This document shows, piece by piece, positions 1 through 12,573 of a stretch of DNA of 64,000 nucleotides. The DNA comes from Lachnospiraceae bacterium (GTDB lineage: Bacteria > Bacillota > Clostridia > Lachnospirales > Lachnospiraceae): the NCBI GenBank assembly GCA_910574805.1, contig CAJTCV010000019.1, positions 1 through 64,000 of the forward strand. The letters run 5' to 3'. The position numbers and the translations under genes were made by a program. How positions within the stretch are numbered: position 1 is the first letter of the stretch; each line of letters opens with the position of its first letter. Under the pieces are notes generated by a model. That model worked only from the letters and a program-made list of their open reading frames with translations. It did not search any database and was not told where the DNA came from.

Positions 1-72
1 ATGGCAAATGAACATGATCCCAACAGAATTGAGAGACTTCTGTTTAAAAGTGTAACACAAAAGGAAGCATGA
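1..72 (+). CDS. Possible 3' end of an upstream gene (partial)
   Basis: An open frame runs from the first base to a TGA at 70-72, encoding 23 residues that end in SVTQKEA. It may be the C-terminus of a gene that begins before the window; the ATG at base 1 could be internal. There is too little sequence to assign a family. It lies upstream of the beta-glucoside operon promoter and may simply be non-coding. Confidence 0.25.
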   Translation: MANEHDPNRIERLLFKSVTQKEA

Positions 73-130
73 TTTTGAGGGTACGACTTTGCGATTGCCC
101 TATACAAAACAGAAAAAGTGTAAAAAACAG

Positions 131-4673
<4,543 letters not shown>

Positions 4674-4700
4674 AAGCATGGAATTTTCTGTGCAGGAAAT

Positions 4701-4736
4701 ATTTGCAGGATCACTCTTATGGGTGGTCCTGCAAAT
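4701..4736 (+). terminator. Hairpin after the beta-glucoside operon
   Basis: A 14-base stem (ATTTGCAGGATCAC at 4701-4714 with GTGGTCCTGCAAAT at 4723-4736, one G-T pair) lies 28 bases after the antiterminator stop. Only a weak T run follows, so termination may be inefficient. Confidence 0.55.
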
Positions 4737-4765
4737 GGTTTCTGACGAGATATAAAAAGTAACGG

Positions 4766-4794
4766 TTGTCGTTTCGGATGTGAAAAGCTATAAT
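4766..4794 (+). promoter_or_regulatory. Sigma-A promoter for the tRNA-editing gene
   Basis: TTGTCG (4766-4771), a 17-base spacer and a perfect TATAAT (4789-4794) lie 50 bases before the start at 4845. Confidence 0.75.
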
Positions 4795-4844
4795 TATATT
4801 ATGAAAGAAAGCAGGGAAAAGCATACAGGAGCGGAGACGGATTT

Positions 4845-5333
4845 ATGAACAAACAGGAAATTTATGAATATCTGAAGAGCCGGAAGATCTGGCACGAGAT
4901 CACAGAACACAAGGCGGTCTACAACATGGAAGAGCTTTCAGACGTTGCCCTTCCCTATCCGGAGGCCGACGCCAAAAATCTCTTTGTGCGCGACGATAAA
5001 AAGCGAAACTATTATCTCATAACCGTGAAAGGGGACAAGCGGGTTGACCTGAATGAATTCCGGCAGAAACATCAGACAAGGCGTCTGAGCTTTGCCTCGG
5101 AACGGGACCTTATGGACCTGCTGGGACTCATTCCCGGAGCGGTGACGCCTCTGGGCCTGCTCAACGATGAGGCGTGCAGGGTGCAGTTTTTCCTGGATCA
5201 GGCGTTTGAGGATGCGCCGGGGCTGATCGGCGTACATCCCAATGACAATACGGCGACGGTCTGGCTCAGGACCGAAGATCTGCTGAAAATGATCGAACAG
5301 CATGGCAATGTGATTCATGTGACAGAAATGTGA
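4845..5333 (+). CDS. YbaK/ProX-type aminoacyl-tRNA deacylase
   Basis: A 162-residue stand-alone editing domain of the YbaK/INS superfamily. Members clear mischarged tRNA, most often Ala-tRNA(Pro) made by prolyl-tRNA synthetase. The family pattern is visible: the EHKAVYNMEEL opening, the lysine in DAKNLFVRDDKKRNYYL, GAVTPLGLLND and the C-terminal VHPNDNTATVWL. Length fits free-standing ProX/PrdX proteins. It has its own promoter and appears monocistronic or leads into the small gene at 5367. Which tRNA it edits is inferred from the family. Confidence 0.85.
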   Translation: MNKQEIYEYLKSRKIWHEITEHKAVYNMEELSDVALPYPEADAKNLFVRDDKKRNYYLITVKGDKRVDLNEFRQKHQTRRLSFASERDLMDLLGLIPGAVTPLGLLNDEACRVQFFLDQAFEDAPGLIGVHPNDNTATVWLRTEDLLKMIEQHGNVIHVTEM

Positions 5334-5366
5334 AGATTTTAACGAGATTTAGTGAGGAGAAAGAGA

Positions 5367-5828
5367 ATGTTGACAAAACCTGAAAATGGATGGACCGGTT
5401 TCAGTCTGGAAGGCACTTCCACATACGGTTTAAGTTATCTGGACGATATCGCGTTTGAATGGCTGGATCAGGCGATACACGGCCTGGAAACCCTGAGCCC
5501 ATTCTGCGTAAAAGGATTTCTGGAACCAAACCGGATGCTCTGCGTGGTCAGCTACTGGAACTGCCATATCATTGTGGAAAACGATGAACGGTATCCTTTG
5601 AAAAAAGAGCAGATCAGAAATGAGTATTCTCATACCAGCATGATCGAATTCTGCAAATATCTATACAACGATGTTTATGACCATAGAGAGGGTTGGATTT
5701 CTTTTGTGGATTACGTGGACGCCGATCCGCAGAAAAAGGAACAGCAGCTTTTACAGAAGCTGGAAAGGTTGAAAGCGCTTATTGTACAAAGAGAGGAATG
5801 CTTTGGGGGAGACCGTTGTTTTCTTTAA
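5367..5828 (+). CDS. Uncharacterised small protein
   Basis: A soluble protein of 153 residues with no signal peptide or membrane segment; I do not recognise the family. It is rich in aromatic residues and cysteines, with a charged C-terminal segment (DPQKKEQQLLQKLERLKALI) that looks like a short coiled coil. An ATG with AGGAGA seven bases upstream is chosen over the GTG at 5352. It follows the tRNA-editing gene by 33 bases and precedes a DUF6882-like gene by 30, all on one strand, so they may share a transcript. Confidence 0.7.
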   Translation: MLTKPENGWTGFSLEGTSTYGLSYLDDIAFEWLDQAIHGLETLSPFCVKGFLEPNRMLCVVSYWNCHIIVENDERYPLKKEQIRNEYSHTSMIEFCKYLYNDVYDHREGWISFVDYVDADPQKKEQQLLQKLERLKALIVQREECFGGDRCFL

Positions 5829-5858
5829 GGAAACCTTTATATTCGGAGGGAAAGACGG

Positions 5859-6647
5859 ATGGGAATATTTCACAGAACGAAAAAAAAGGAAACAACGCAG
5901 GGAAGTTTTATCGATGGCCTGGATCTGGACAGGGGAAACTGGTTCCAGGTTTTCTCGGCGTGTCTGGGAAAGATGATGGCGATACAGACGGCCTGCAGCG
6001 AGCTCGTGGTAAAGGGGCAGGACTGGAATGTTGATTTTGCAGAGGGGACGATCCGGTTTGGAAACCGCGCGTATCCCATTCAGTTTCTTGGAAGCGAATC
6101 GACAGCGGACAATACCTGGCTGTGGGGATGGGAGAATATCAACGGTTTTTCGGAGAAGATCATTCAGCTTGCCCAAAAGATAAAGGAAAAGGGAGAACGC
6201 TTTGGATTAAAGCCGCTGACAACGGCGGAGTTTGCACTGGATGATACCTGTCACGGGCACAATCTGTCCATTGTAACCTGCGGCCTGGCTGAAAAATACT
6301 GCTATTACAGAGGGCCGCATTCCGGCGGAGCGATCTTTGTCGCATTTTCGGGCGTTCCGGAGGAGGTATTTGCGCCGGTGGACATGCATAGATTTATATC
6401 CATAACCGCTCAGTGCATGCAGCAGTTTCCGATCGACCACAAACTTTTTGCGGAAGGTTTTCTCTCATGGAATCGTACGGAATACGACTGGAACGGACAT
6501 GCGTTGACGGCTCATTTCCATGAGGATCTGTACATGGAATTGGAACAGGCGGGGGAATGCCTGCGGATCTGCTCCATGACAAACAGACCGTCCGGGACAA
6601 AAAGCCACGGAACCAAAGATCGTACGGAATCCGGGGACAGAGGGTAA
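5859..6647 (+). CDS. DUF6882-like protein
   Basis: A 262-residue soluble protein. The segment from about residue 25 to 230 (VFSACLGKMMAIQ, then FGNRAYPIQFLGSES, TWLWGWEN) resembles DUF6882 proteins, recalled from memory and not verified. A charged, low-complexity tail (SGTKSHGTKDRTESGDRG) ends the protein. The start has GGAGGG seven bases upstream. The function is unknown. It sits 14 bases before an ACT-domain gene. Confidence 0.72.
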   Translation: MGIFHRTKKKETTQGSFIDGLDLDRGNWFQVFSACLGKMMAIQTACSELVVKGQDWNVDFAEGTIRFGNRAYPIQFLGSESTADNTWLWGWENINGFSEKIIQLAQKIKEKGERFGLKPLTTAEFALDDTCHGHNLSIVTCGLAEKYCYYRGPHSGGAIFVAFSGVPEEVFAPVDMHRFISITAQCMQQFPIDHKLFAEGFLSWNRTEYDWNGHALTAHFHEDLYMELEQAGECLRICSMTNRPSGTKSHGTKDRTESGDRG

Positions 6648-6660
6648 GAAAGGAGACGGC

Positions 6661-7029
6661 ATGAACATAAAGAAAATACCCGGCACCTTTTCAATCTGTA
6701 AAGTATCGGATTATTCGCAGGTGAATCGGGATGCAGTCTTCTGCTTCACCGGGCAGACGGACGAGGAAAAGTCTCTGGTCTGCCTGACCGAACATGTACC
6801 AGAGAACACGACGGAGCGGGAGGACGGATGGAAGGCGTTTCGAATCCAGGGCATGCTGGATTTTTCACTGATTGGGATTCTGGCAAAAATCACATCGCTG
6901 CTGGCGGAAAACCACATCGGGATCTTTGCCATATCCACCTATCATACAGACTACATTCTGACCAGACAGGAACATTACGAGAGAGCGCTTCAGGTACTGG
7001 AGGCCGCCGGGTATTTTGTGGAAGCATAA
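6661..7029 (+). CDS. ACT-domain protein
   Basis: A 122-residue protein whose C-terminal half (about 55-120; GMLDFSLIGILAKITSLLAEN, AISTYHTDYILTRQE, ALQVLEAAGYFV) has the beta-alpha-beta ACT pattern of the small stand-alone ACT_7 group. ACT domains usually bind amino acids and control enzymes or regulators. It has AAGGAGACGGC upstream and follows the DUF6882-like gene closely, so the two are probably co-expressed. Ligand and partner are unknown. Confidence 0.75.
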   Translation: MNIKKIPGTFSICKVSDYSQVNRDAVFCFTGQTDEEKSLVCLTEHVPENTTEREDGWKAFRIQGMLDFSLIGILAKITSLLAENHIGIFAISTYHTDYILTRQEHYERALQVLEAAGYFVEA

Positions 7030-7135
7030 CTTCGGTCCCGGACTGTGACATACAGTGGGCGGAACGTAGTTTTCATACACGCTCTGGAGCGAAGATATCG
7101 AAGACATCATTCAGGGAAGGAACCAATTCTTTATT

Positions 7136-7405
7136 ATGGAAGAGAAAATGAGACATGTGCTGCGTACATGGAGCAGCGCGGTGCTGCTGGCCGGATGCAT
7201 CGTATTCGCAGTCGGAGCCTATTACGAGGTGATAAAAGCCGGAATCCCCTGTCAGGACCCGCCGCTAGAACTGCAGATTCAGTATGCCATCAACCTGGGC
7301 ATTGGAGATGAGCTTTGCAGGATCGGTTTCTTTACGATACTGGCAGGCGCTGCTTTTCGTCTGGCGGTTTGGCTGCTTATAAAAAAGCGGCTCTGTTCCG
7401 GTTAG
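7136..7405 (+). CDS. Small membrane protein
   Basis: A protein of 89 residues with two predicted membrane helices (about 12-32 and 60-82) separated by a short soluble loop. No family recognised. The start is uncertain: the ATG at 7136 has a poorly spaced GGAAGG, and the ATG at 7148 with GGAAGAG is an alternative. Its stop codon lies inside the terminator hairpin of the opposing anti-sigma gene. Confidence 0.55.
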   Translation: MEEKMRHVLRTWSSAVLLAGCIVFAVGAYYEVIKAGIPCQDPPLELQIQYAINLGIGDELCRIGFFTILAGAAFRLAVWLLIKKRLCSG

Positions 7406-7419
7406 TCTGGAACAGAGCC
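7380..7419 (-). terminator. Intrinsic terminator of the sigma/anti-sigma operon
   Basis: Eleven perfect pairs (GGCTCTGTTCC 7389-7399 with GGAACAGAGCC 7409-7419). The A run at 7381-7386 becomes a T run on the minus strand, 14 bases after the minus-strand stop at 7433. It could also slow plus-strand transcription. Confidence 0.85.
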
Positions 7420-7432
7420 TGAGCGGTACTGC

Positions 7433-8974
7433 CTATCTTGTGCCGGACAGATAATAAAAACATACATGTTCCGGAATGCGGAATACATCTTCTCCTTCTG
7501 TCCGGTATTCGGTGCAGTCTGCGAACACGAGCCTGCCGTCGGAAAGCGCACAGCGAGGAGCATTTTCCCATGCAAAGGGGGCTTCATAAGCAGGCAGGAC
7601 GCAGTCGGCTTCGGTATCGCCGGGATGGTAGGTAAAGATCCCGTCATATCCCCAGAATATGAGATCGCTGTCCGCTCCGGGGGCGATCACATCCAGCATG
7701 ATTGTTCCTTCCGGAACGATGTTTGGATAGACTTCGTCCAGGGTTCCTTTCTGCAGGTCGATCGTTGCGATTCCCATCTGACTGCCCGCCTGTATCTGCG
7801 TGTATATGCGGCCGTCTCTGCCGACACACAGTCCGCCCATGTCATGGGAGGTGTAAGCGTCTGATGTGATACTCTTGACATAATTTCCCTGACTGTCCAG
7901 AACGATCAACAGTGCATTATTTACACCTGCTGCACGTACATAGATATAACCCTGTTCATCCACCACCATGCTCCGGACGATGCTTACCTGGTCGTTCCCG
8001 TCAAGAGGAAGGGCGGACAGATCTGTTTTTTCGGTCACTGCGCCGTCGGCGTTCAGGGTCCAGAGTGATGGCCGGTACGGTCTGCCTGCGATGGTTATGC
8101 CGCCGGTATCTTCCGTCTGCTCATTCAGGGCGAGATAAACGGTTCCCTTTTGATCTTCATAAAGCGCGCTGACGAAAGTGTCCGTATCAAAATCATCGAA
8201 AAACAGTTCGGAGTCGCCGCTGCCGGCCGCCATGCGGTGAACGGCATTTTTTCCCATGAGAAACAGATCCTGCTGTCCCGCCGCAATCTTCTGGATCTCC
8301 AGATCCCCGGTATAGGGAATGACGGTCTCCCGGGCCGCGTTGTCGCTGCCTGCGGAAGCGGCTTCCTGCCGGATCGCATCCTCCGGAAATGCGGCCTCAT
8401 CTGCGGCAGTCTTTTCCTTCATGGCCTGCAGGCTGTAATCTCTCCGGCGCCGAAAATCGATGATCTGCAGCAGTTCTTCGTCGCTCATGTCCTGTTCCGG
8501 CAGGAAGAAGGTGGAGCTGTCTTTGGAAAATGCAATCCCTTTTCCGTTGTATGTTTCCGCAGAGGAGATCATGGTGAGTGCTTTTTCCGGAAAGAGGGCC
8601 GACTGTTCATAAGACTGCCTCAGTTCTTCCATCCGCGTCTGTTCACGGTCCGTCAGCGGACGGGTGTAGTGGTCAGCGCCCAGTCTGCTGGCGTAGATCT
8701 GTACGAAATAGTCTTCGATCTCCTGTTCGTTCATGGCTTCCATCCGCTGCTGCACGGCGCTGACTGCCGCCATGACGGTGGCAGAGCACAGGGCGGTCAG
8801 TGCGGCAGCCAGGATCAGCGCTCTTTTCCAGTTCATCCGCAAAGCGAAAGGGTGTTTTGATAAATGATCGAATGTATGTTCTGCCTTCTCGTATAAAGTA
8901 TCCGGAAGAATCATTTTTTCCTGATCTGCCATCTGAAACAGTTTCTGTTCAAACGGATCCATTCTTTTTTTCAT
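7433..8974 (-). CDS. Membrane anti-sigma-like protein with extracytoplasmic propeller-like domain
   Basis: A protein of 513 residues encoded directly after an ECF sigma gene. The N-terminal 45 residues are cytoplasmic (FEQKLFQMADQE), a single helix follows (about 50-72, ALILAAALTALCSATVMAA), and the large outer part contains repeats typical of a beta-propeller: SLWTLNADGAVTE, VDEQGYIYVRAAG, VGRDGRIYTQI, DSDLIFWGYDGIFTY. There is no obvious zinc HxxxCxxC anti-sigma motif. The RBS AAAGGAGT is clear and the gene ends just before a strong terminator. Anti-sigma function is inferred from gene order and topology; the propeller may be the signal-sensing part. Confidence 0.8.
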   Translation of the reverse strand: MKKRMDPFEQKLFQMADQEKMILPDTLYEKAEHTFDHLSKHPFALRMNWKRALILAAALTALCSATVMAAVSAVQQRMEAMNEQEIEDYFVQIYASRLGADHYTRPLTDREQTRMEELRQSYEQSALFPEKALTMISSAETYNGKGIAFSKDSSTFFLPEQDMSDEELLQIIDFRRRRDYSLQAMKEKTAADEAAFPEDAIRQEAASAGSDNAARETVIPYTGDLEIQKIAAGQQDLFLMGKNAVHRMAAGSGDSELFFDDFDTDTFVSALYEDQKGTVYLALNEQTEDTGGITIAGRPYRPSLWTLNADGAVTEKTDLSALPLDGNDQVSIVRSMVVDEQGYIYVRAAGVNNALLIVLDSQGNYVKSITSDAYTSHDMGGLCVGRDGRIYTQIQAGSQMGIATIDLQKGTLDEVYPNIVPEGTIMLDVIAPGADSDLIFWGYDGIFTYHPGDTEADCVLPAYEAPFAWENAPRCALSDGRLVFADCTEYRTEGEDVFRIPEHVCFYYLSGTR

Positions 8975-8995
8975 AGGGGGACTCCTTTCTTCTGG

Positions 8996-9469
8996 TCAAT
9001 CGTCTGACAATTTTTCGCGAAGCAGTTTTTTTCCTCTGGAAAGCCGGGACTTTACGGTGCCCTGGGAGATGCGGAGCGCCTTTGCAATCTCCGGGATGGA
9101 AAGCCGTTCATAGAAATACAAAAGAATCGTCTCCCGGTAACACAGCTTAAGCTCCATCACCACATCCCAGAGTTCGTGATGATCATCCTCAAAAGCCGGC
9201 ATGTAAGGCTCCATATTTTCCATGGGTGCGCGTTTTTTATTTTCCGCATAGATTTTCTTTGCCTCGTTTGCGGCAATCTGCATGAGCCATGCATGGAAAT
9301 GGTCCGCTTCGCGCAGTGTATGCAGTTTTTCATGTGCCCGCAGGAGCGTCTCGCTGACGGCGTCCTCGGCATCCGCCCGATTGTGCAGAATGCCATAGGC
9401 AAGTCGGTACAGATTCGGCATCCATTCCCGGATCTGATTTTCAAATGTTTTATGGTCTATGACTGCCAT
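8996..9469 (-). CDS. ECF-type sigma-70 factor
   Basis: A protein of 157 residues with only regions sigma-2 (about 10-75: MPNLYRLAYGILHNRADAED) and sigma-4 (about 100-155: LSIPEIAKALRISQGTVKSR), the ECF layout. It should direct RNA polymerase to a small envelope-stress regulon and be held by the membrane protein encoded next (21 bases downstream). RBS AAGGAG. A GGAACC-type promoter upstream suggests it transcribes its own operon. Confidence 0.92.
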   Translation of the reverse strand: MAVIDHKTFENQIREWMPNLYRLAYGILHNRADAEDAVSETLLRAHEKLHTLREADHFHAWLMQIAANEAKKIYAENKKRAPMENMEPYMPAFEDDHHELWDVVMELKLCYRETILLYFYERLSIPEIAKALRISQGTVKSRLSRGKKLLREKLSDD

Positions 9470-9511
9470 GCCTCATCTCCTTACTTTGTATTCTGCCGGC
9501 TTCTGTCTCTT

Positions 9512-9540
9512 ATGATAGCAGAAAGTCCCGAAAGGTTCCC
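9512..9540 (-). promoter_or_regulatory. Probable ECF-dependent autoregulatory promoter
   Basis: On the minus strand GGGAACCTTT (9540-9531) is followed, 16 bases after GGAACC, by TATCAT (9517-9512). GGAAC-type -35 boxes are the hallmark of ECF promoters. It lies about 43 bases before the sigma start. Confidence 0.55.
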
Positions 9541-9636
9541 GGAAAATAAAATTTTCTCATTGACTCTATTATTTACATCAAGGAGCGAAAGGGAAATCAG
9601 GCGGTTAAAAATGCCGGGAGGCAGATTCACCGCTTA

Positions 9637-9665
9637 TTGTAATCTGCCGGTAAACTGTGTATAAT
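9637..9665 (+). promoter_or_regulatory. Sigma-A promoter for the Rpn-type nuclease gene
   Basis: TTGTAA (9637-9642), a 17-base spacer and TATAAT (9660-9665), about 58 bases before the start at 9724. Confidence 0.7.
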
Positions 9666-9723
9666 AAAATTAAGCAACAGCGTTTTCCGGCAGTGATTTA
9701 CAGGAAAGAAGGCGGGAAGAAAA

Positions 9724-10521
9724 ATGGAATATATAGAAACAAAGCAGGCCAGATGGGAAGAATTAAGCATATCCAACGACTTCCTGTTTGGAAAGATCAT
9801 GCAGAATCCGGAACTGTGCAGGGAACTATTGCAGCGGATTCTTCCGGATCTGAAGATTGACCATATTGAATATCCGGAACTGCAGAAGAGTATCCATGCA
9901 GATATGGATGCTCATGGTGTCAGGCTGGATGTATATGTAAAGGATGACAGGGAGACGGTTTATGACATCGAGATGCAGGTCAGTGATACAAAGGAACTGC
10001 CAAAGCGAAGCAGGTATTATCAGGGAATGATCGATCTGCAGCTTGTTGATACCGGACAGCATTATAAAAAACTAAATAAAAGTTATATCATATTTATCTG
10101 TCTGTTTGATCTGTATGGAAAAGGGCGGCATATCTATACCTTTGAACATCTCTGTAAGGAAGACAACGGTATTTCCATGGGAGACGAAGCAGTAAAGATA
10201 TTTTTGAATGCAAATGGAACGATGGATGATGTCAGTGGGGAATTAAAAGCATTTCTGGACTATGTGGCAGGGCAGAAGCCGAAAGATTCCTACGTTGAGA
10301 AATTGGAAAAAGCGGTACAGGAAGCCAGAAAAAACAGGGAATGGAGGCATGAGTATATGACGTTGTTGATGAGAGATCAGGAAAACGTGGAAAAAGGGGA
10401 AGAACTGATGCTTACTTTAATACAAAAACTGGTGGCAGATAAACGGTTTGGCGAAATAGAGAGAATGAAGGATGATAAAAATTATCGTCTGATCTTATAC
10501 AGAGAATATCACATTATCTAA
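9724..10521 (+). CDS. Rpn family recombination-promoting nuclease / PD-(D/E)XK transposase-like protein
   Basis: A protein of 265 residues with the Rpn/YhgA-like fold. The N-terminus SISNDFLFGKIMQNPELCRELL and the nuclease core RLDVYVKDDRETVYDIEMQV (D, then E-x-Q) are visible at about residues 60-85. Family members are DNA endonucleases linked to RecA-independent recombination and are common in many copies in Lachnospiraceae. The C-terminal half is helical and charged (about 190-260). The RBS is weak (GAAGGCGGGAAG). It has its own promoter and stands alone at the edge of the accessory patch. Confidence 0.88.
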   Translation: MEYIETKQARWEELSISNDFLFGKIMQNPELCRELLQRILPDLKIDHIEYPELQKSIHADMDAHGVRLDVYVKDDRETVYDIEMQVSDTKELPKRSRYYQGMIDLQLVDTGQHYKKLNKSYIIFICLFDLYGKGRHIYTFEHLCKEDNGISMGDEAVKIFLNANGTMDDVSGELKAFLDYVAGQKPKDSYVEKLEKAVQEARKNREWRHEYMTLLMRDQENVEKGEELMLTLIQKLVADKRFGEIERMKDDKNYRLILYREYHII

Positions 10522-10794
10522 AAGCAGGAACGTGACAGGGCATATAATAATGTTCTGCCTTCTTTGCCAAAGTAAAAGACCACCCTGTAAGTAACGGGAC
10601 ATTAAGTTTGCAGGGCCGCAGAGCAGCGGAGTATTTGGTCTGTGTTCCGCTTCGGTTGGTGCCGATTATATGCCGCTGGCACACAGCACCCCTCGCGGCA
10701 GTCGCCAAGTGTCTGCAGGCAGCCGCCCGGCTTGTTGTTCGCGGAAATAAAACAGAAGAATTGTGAGAAGTCATTTCAGAGATAAGGGGGATTT
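10522..10794 (+). other. Non-coding stretch, possible dispersed-repeat fragment
   Basis: There is no convincing gene in these 273 bases. The composition changes to a C-rich, T-rich style around 10600-10740. A minus-strand frame of 86 codons with no ribosome site runs through it, and I have a vague memory of similar frames recurring between Lachnospiraceae genes. No terminal inverted repeats are obvious. The segment ends in the AAGGGGG ribosome site of the next gene. Confidence 0.3.
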
Positions 10795-11319
10795 ATGATG
10801 AAAGCATATCAGACAAAAGAAAAGGATATTATTCTTGCATCATCTTATCACATGGCAGAAGACGAGATTTATGGAGACGACGACAGGGAGTATCGGATTT
10901 CGTTCAGGGTGAATGATGCCTTTAAAGAGGCAAAATCTCATGCTTCTGAGGTGGAAATGCTGCACACCTATGCGCCTGCGGATGAGTATGGACGAGAGGG
11001 AGAACTTCCATGTCTGGCCATACAGATTGACGATAAGGTATACGATGCAGTGGAAGAATTTAAGGAGACCGGTACATTTTCAGGAGCGATGGAACTGACC
11101 CCGCTCTCCGGGAGATTTTATTTTAAAGCGAAGATGGAATATTATGGGGATATCATGTACTTTTACGGGCTGGACCGCTGTGACGGTTTCTGGGAAAATA
11201 ACGGTCTTTGTATGGTTTATCAGAAAGCGTATCTGGGAACGGAACAGGAAAAAAAGCTGATGCAGGTGCTGGACGAGGCGGTCGGAAGCTATCAGGAAGA
11301 AAGAAAAGAAGGGACTTGA
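10795..11319 (+). CDS. Uncharacterised protein in the Imm26/DUF4132 patch
   Basis: A soluble acidic protein of 174 residues with no signal or membrane segment and no family I can name. It contains long beta-rich stretches (YRISFRVNDAF, CLAIQIDDKVYDAVEEF, GRFYFKAKMEYYGDIMYFYGLDRCDGF). The RBS AAGGGGG fits either of two adjacent ATG codons (10795, 10798). It is followed after 39 bases by the Imm26-like gene with the same AAGGGGG site, so the two probably form a unit. Confidence 0.65.
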   Translation: MMKAYQTKEKDIILASSYHMAEDEIYGDDDREYRISFRVNDAFKEAKSHASEVEMLHTYAPADEYGREGELPCLAIQIDDKVYDAVEEFKETGTFSGAMELTPLSGRFYFKAKMEYYGDIMYFYGLDRCDGFWENNGLCMVYQKAYLGTEQEKKLMQVLDEAVGSYQEERKEGT

Positions 11320-11358
11320 TCAAAGCCCTGGCATCAGGAGGACAAGGGGGAGCTGCAT

Positions 11359-12525
11359 ATGGAACTGACCAATGAACAGCGAATGTATCTGGGCCTGGAG
11401 CCTGTGGAACCGGCCTGGGAGCGTGTGGAGATTCCGAATAACAGCGTGAATCCCGAGCGCTCCACAGGAAAGGATATTCTGTTCTTTGACGGCGATATTC
11501 TCCGCAAAGTCATCTGGCTTCATGACAGCGGAAGTTTCCTTGAAGATTCCTGGCGTCTTAAGACCCAGGACAACCGCACGATGATCGCTCCGATTACGGC
11601 AAAGGGAAAGCCCAGGCGGTTAAACGGAGTCAATATCCAGAGATGCACGCCTTATGGAATGTATTTCAGCTTTGGCGGCGGGCAGGAACAAAAAGGCGGT
11701 ATGACGCTTGCAAATTATACAACGCAGAGAACGTATTATTCATCAGGCTTTGCCGGCGTTCCCGCTATGGACGAGGAAGGACTTTTGAAATTTCTTGATC
11801 AGTGGATCGCGGATACCGATGCGGAAGACCTGGCGGAGATTCAGGCGTTTGCAGGGGCGAAAAGGCGGCGGTGTAAATATCGGGAGGGTGATTTTTTTCG
11901 TTTTCGGTATGACCGCAGGAACTATGGCTACGGCCGGATTCTGCTGGATGTCCGGCAGTTTATAAAAGACGGCGGGGAGTTCTGGAATATCCTTATGGGA
12001 AAAGCGCTCTGCATTTCCATCTTCCATATCATTACAGAAGATCCGAATCTGAGCATCGACGAGCTGCAGAAGTTAAGAAGCTGCCCTTCTGAGTATATGA
12101 TGGACAATCGTTTTTACTATGGAGAGTATGAGATCATCGGACATGCTCCGCTTCCGGAAGATCCAACGGAAATCGATTATCCGATCATGTACGGGCGTTC
12201 CATCAGCGGGCGGGATTCAAATAAAATCTGTTATTGCAGAGGAAAAGATTATCGGGAAATTCCGCTGGAAGGAAATGAAGTTCTGAAGAAGGATTTTAAA
12301 AAGAACGGGATCAGTTATGGCCCGCGTATAGACAGAACACTTGTTCGAAAATGCATCAAAGCGGGTTCCAATGAACCGTTTTGGGAAAATGAGCCGAAAG
12401 TTTCCTGTACTTATGATCTCCGCAATCCTGCTTACGAAAAGGAGCTGGAGTTTGTGCGGAAGCAGATGGGAGTCCAGGCTGCTGTTTCAGGCACAGGAAC
12501 AAATACAGGAAAGTACAAATTTTGA
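11359..12525 (+). CDS. Imm26-like domain protein
   Basis: A protein of 388 residues. The middle section from about 170 (CKYREGDFFRFRYDRRNYGYGRILLD) to about 280 resembles Immunity protein 26, a group found beside polymorphic toxins. The first 160 residues (LGLEPVEPAWERVEIPNNSV and a VYFSFGGGQ-like strand) and the last 100 are not assigned. AAGGGGG precedes the ATG by eight bases. No toxin gene is recognisable nearby, so immunity is uncertain; the DUF4132 giant gene downstream may be functionally linked. After its stop lies a broken regulator gene. Confidence 0.65.
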   Translation: MELTNEQRMYLGLEPVEPAWERVEIPNNSVNPERSTGKDILFFDGDILRKVIWLHDSGSFLEDSWRLKTQDNRTMIAPITAKGKPRRLNGVNIQRCTPYGMYFSFGGGQEQKGGMTLANYTTQRTYYSSGFAGVPAMDEEGLLKFLDQWIADTDAEDLAEIQAFAGAKRRRCKYREGDFFRFRYDRRNYGYGRILLDVRQFIKDGGEFWNILMGKALCISIFHIITEDPNLSIDELQKLRSCPSEYMMDNRFYYGEYEIIGHAPLPEDPTEIDYPIMYGRSISGRDSNKICYCRGKDYREIPLEGNEVLKKDFKKNGISYGPRIDRTLVRKCIKAGSNEPFWENEPKVSCTYDLRNPAYEKELEFVRKQMGVQAAVSGTGTNTGKYKF

Positions 12526-12573
12526 CGGCAATAGCGCTTCCGGAAGAATACGCAAAAGGAATCGTAAGAATAA

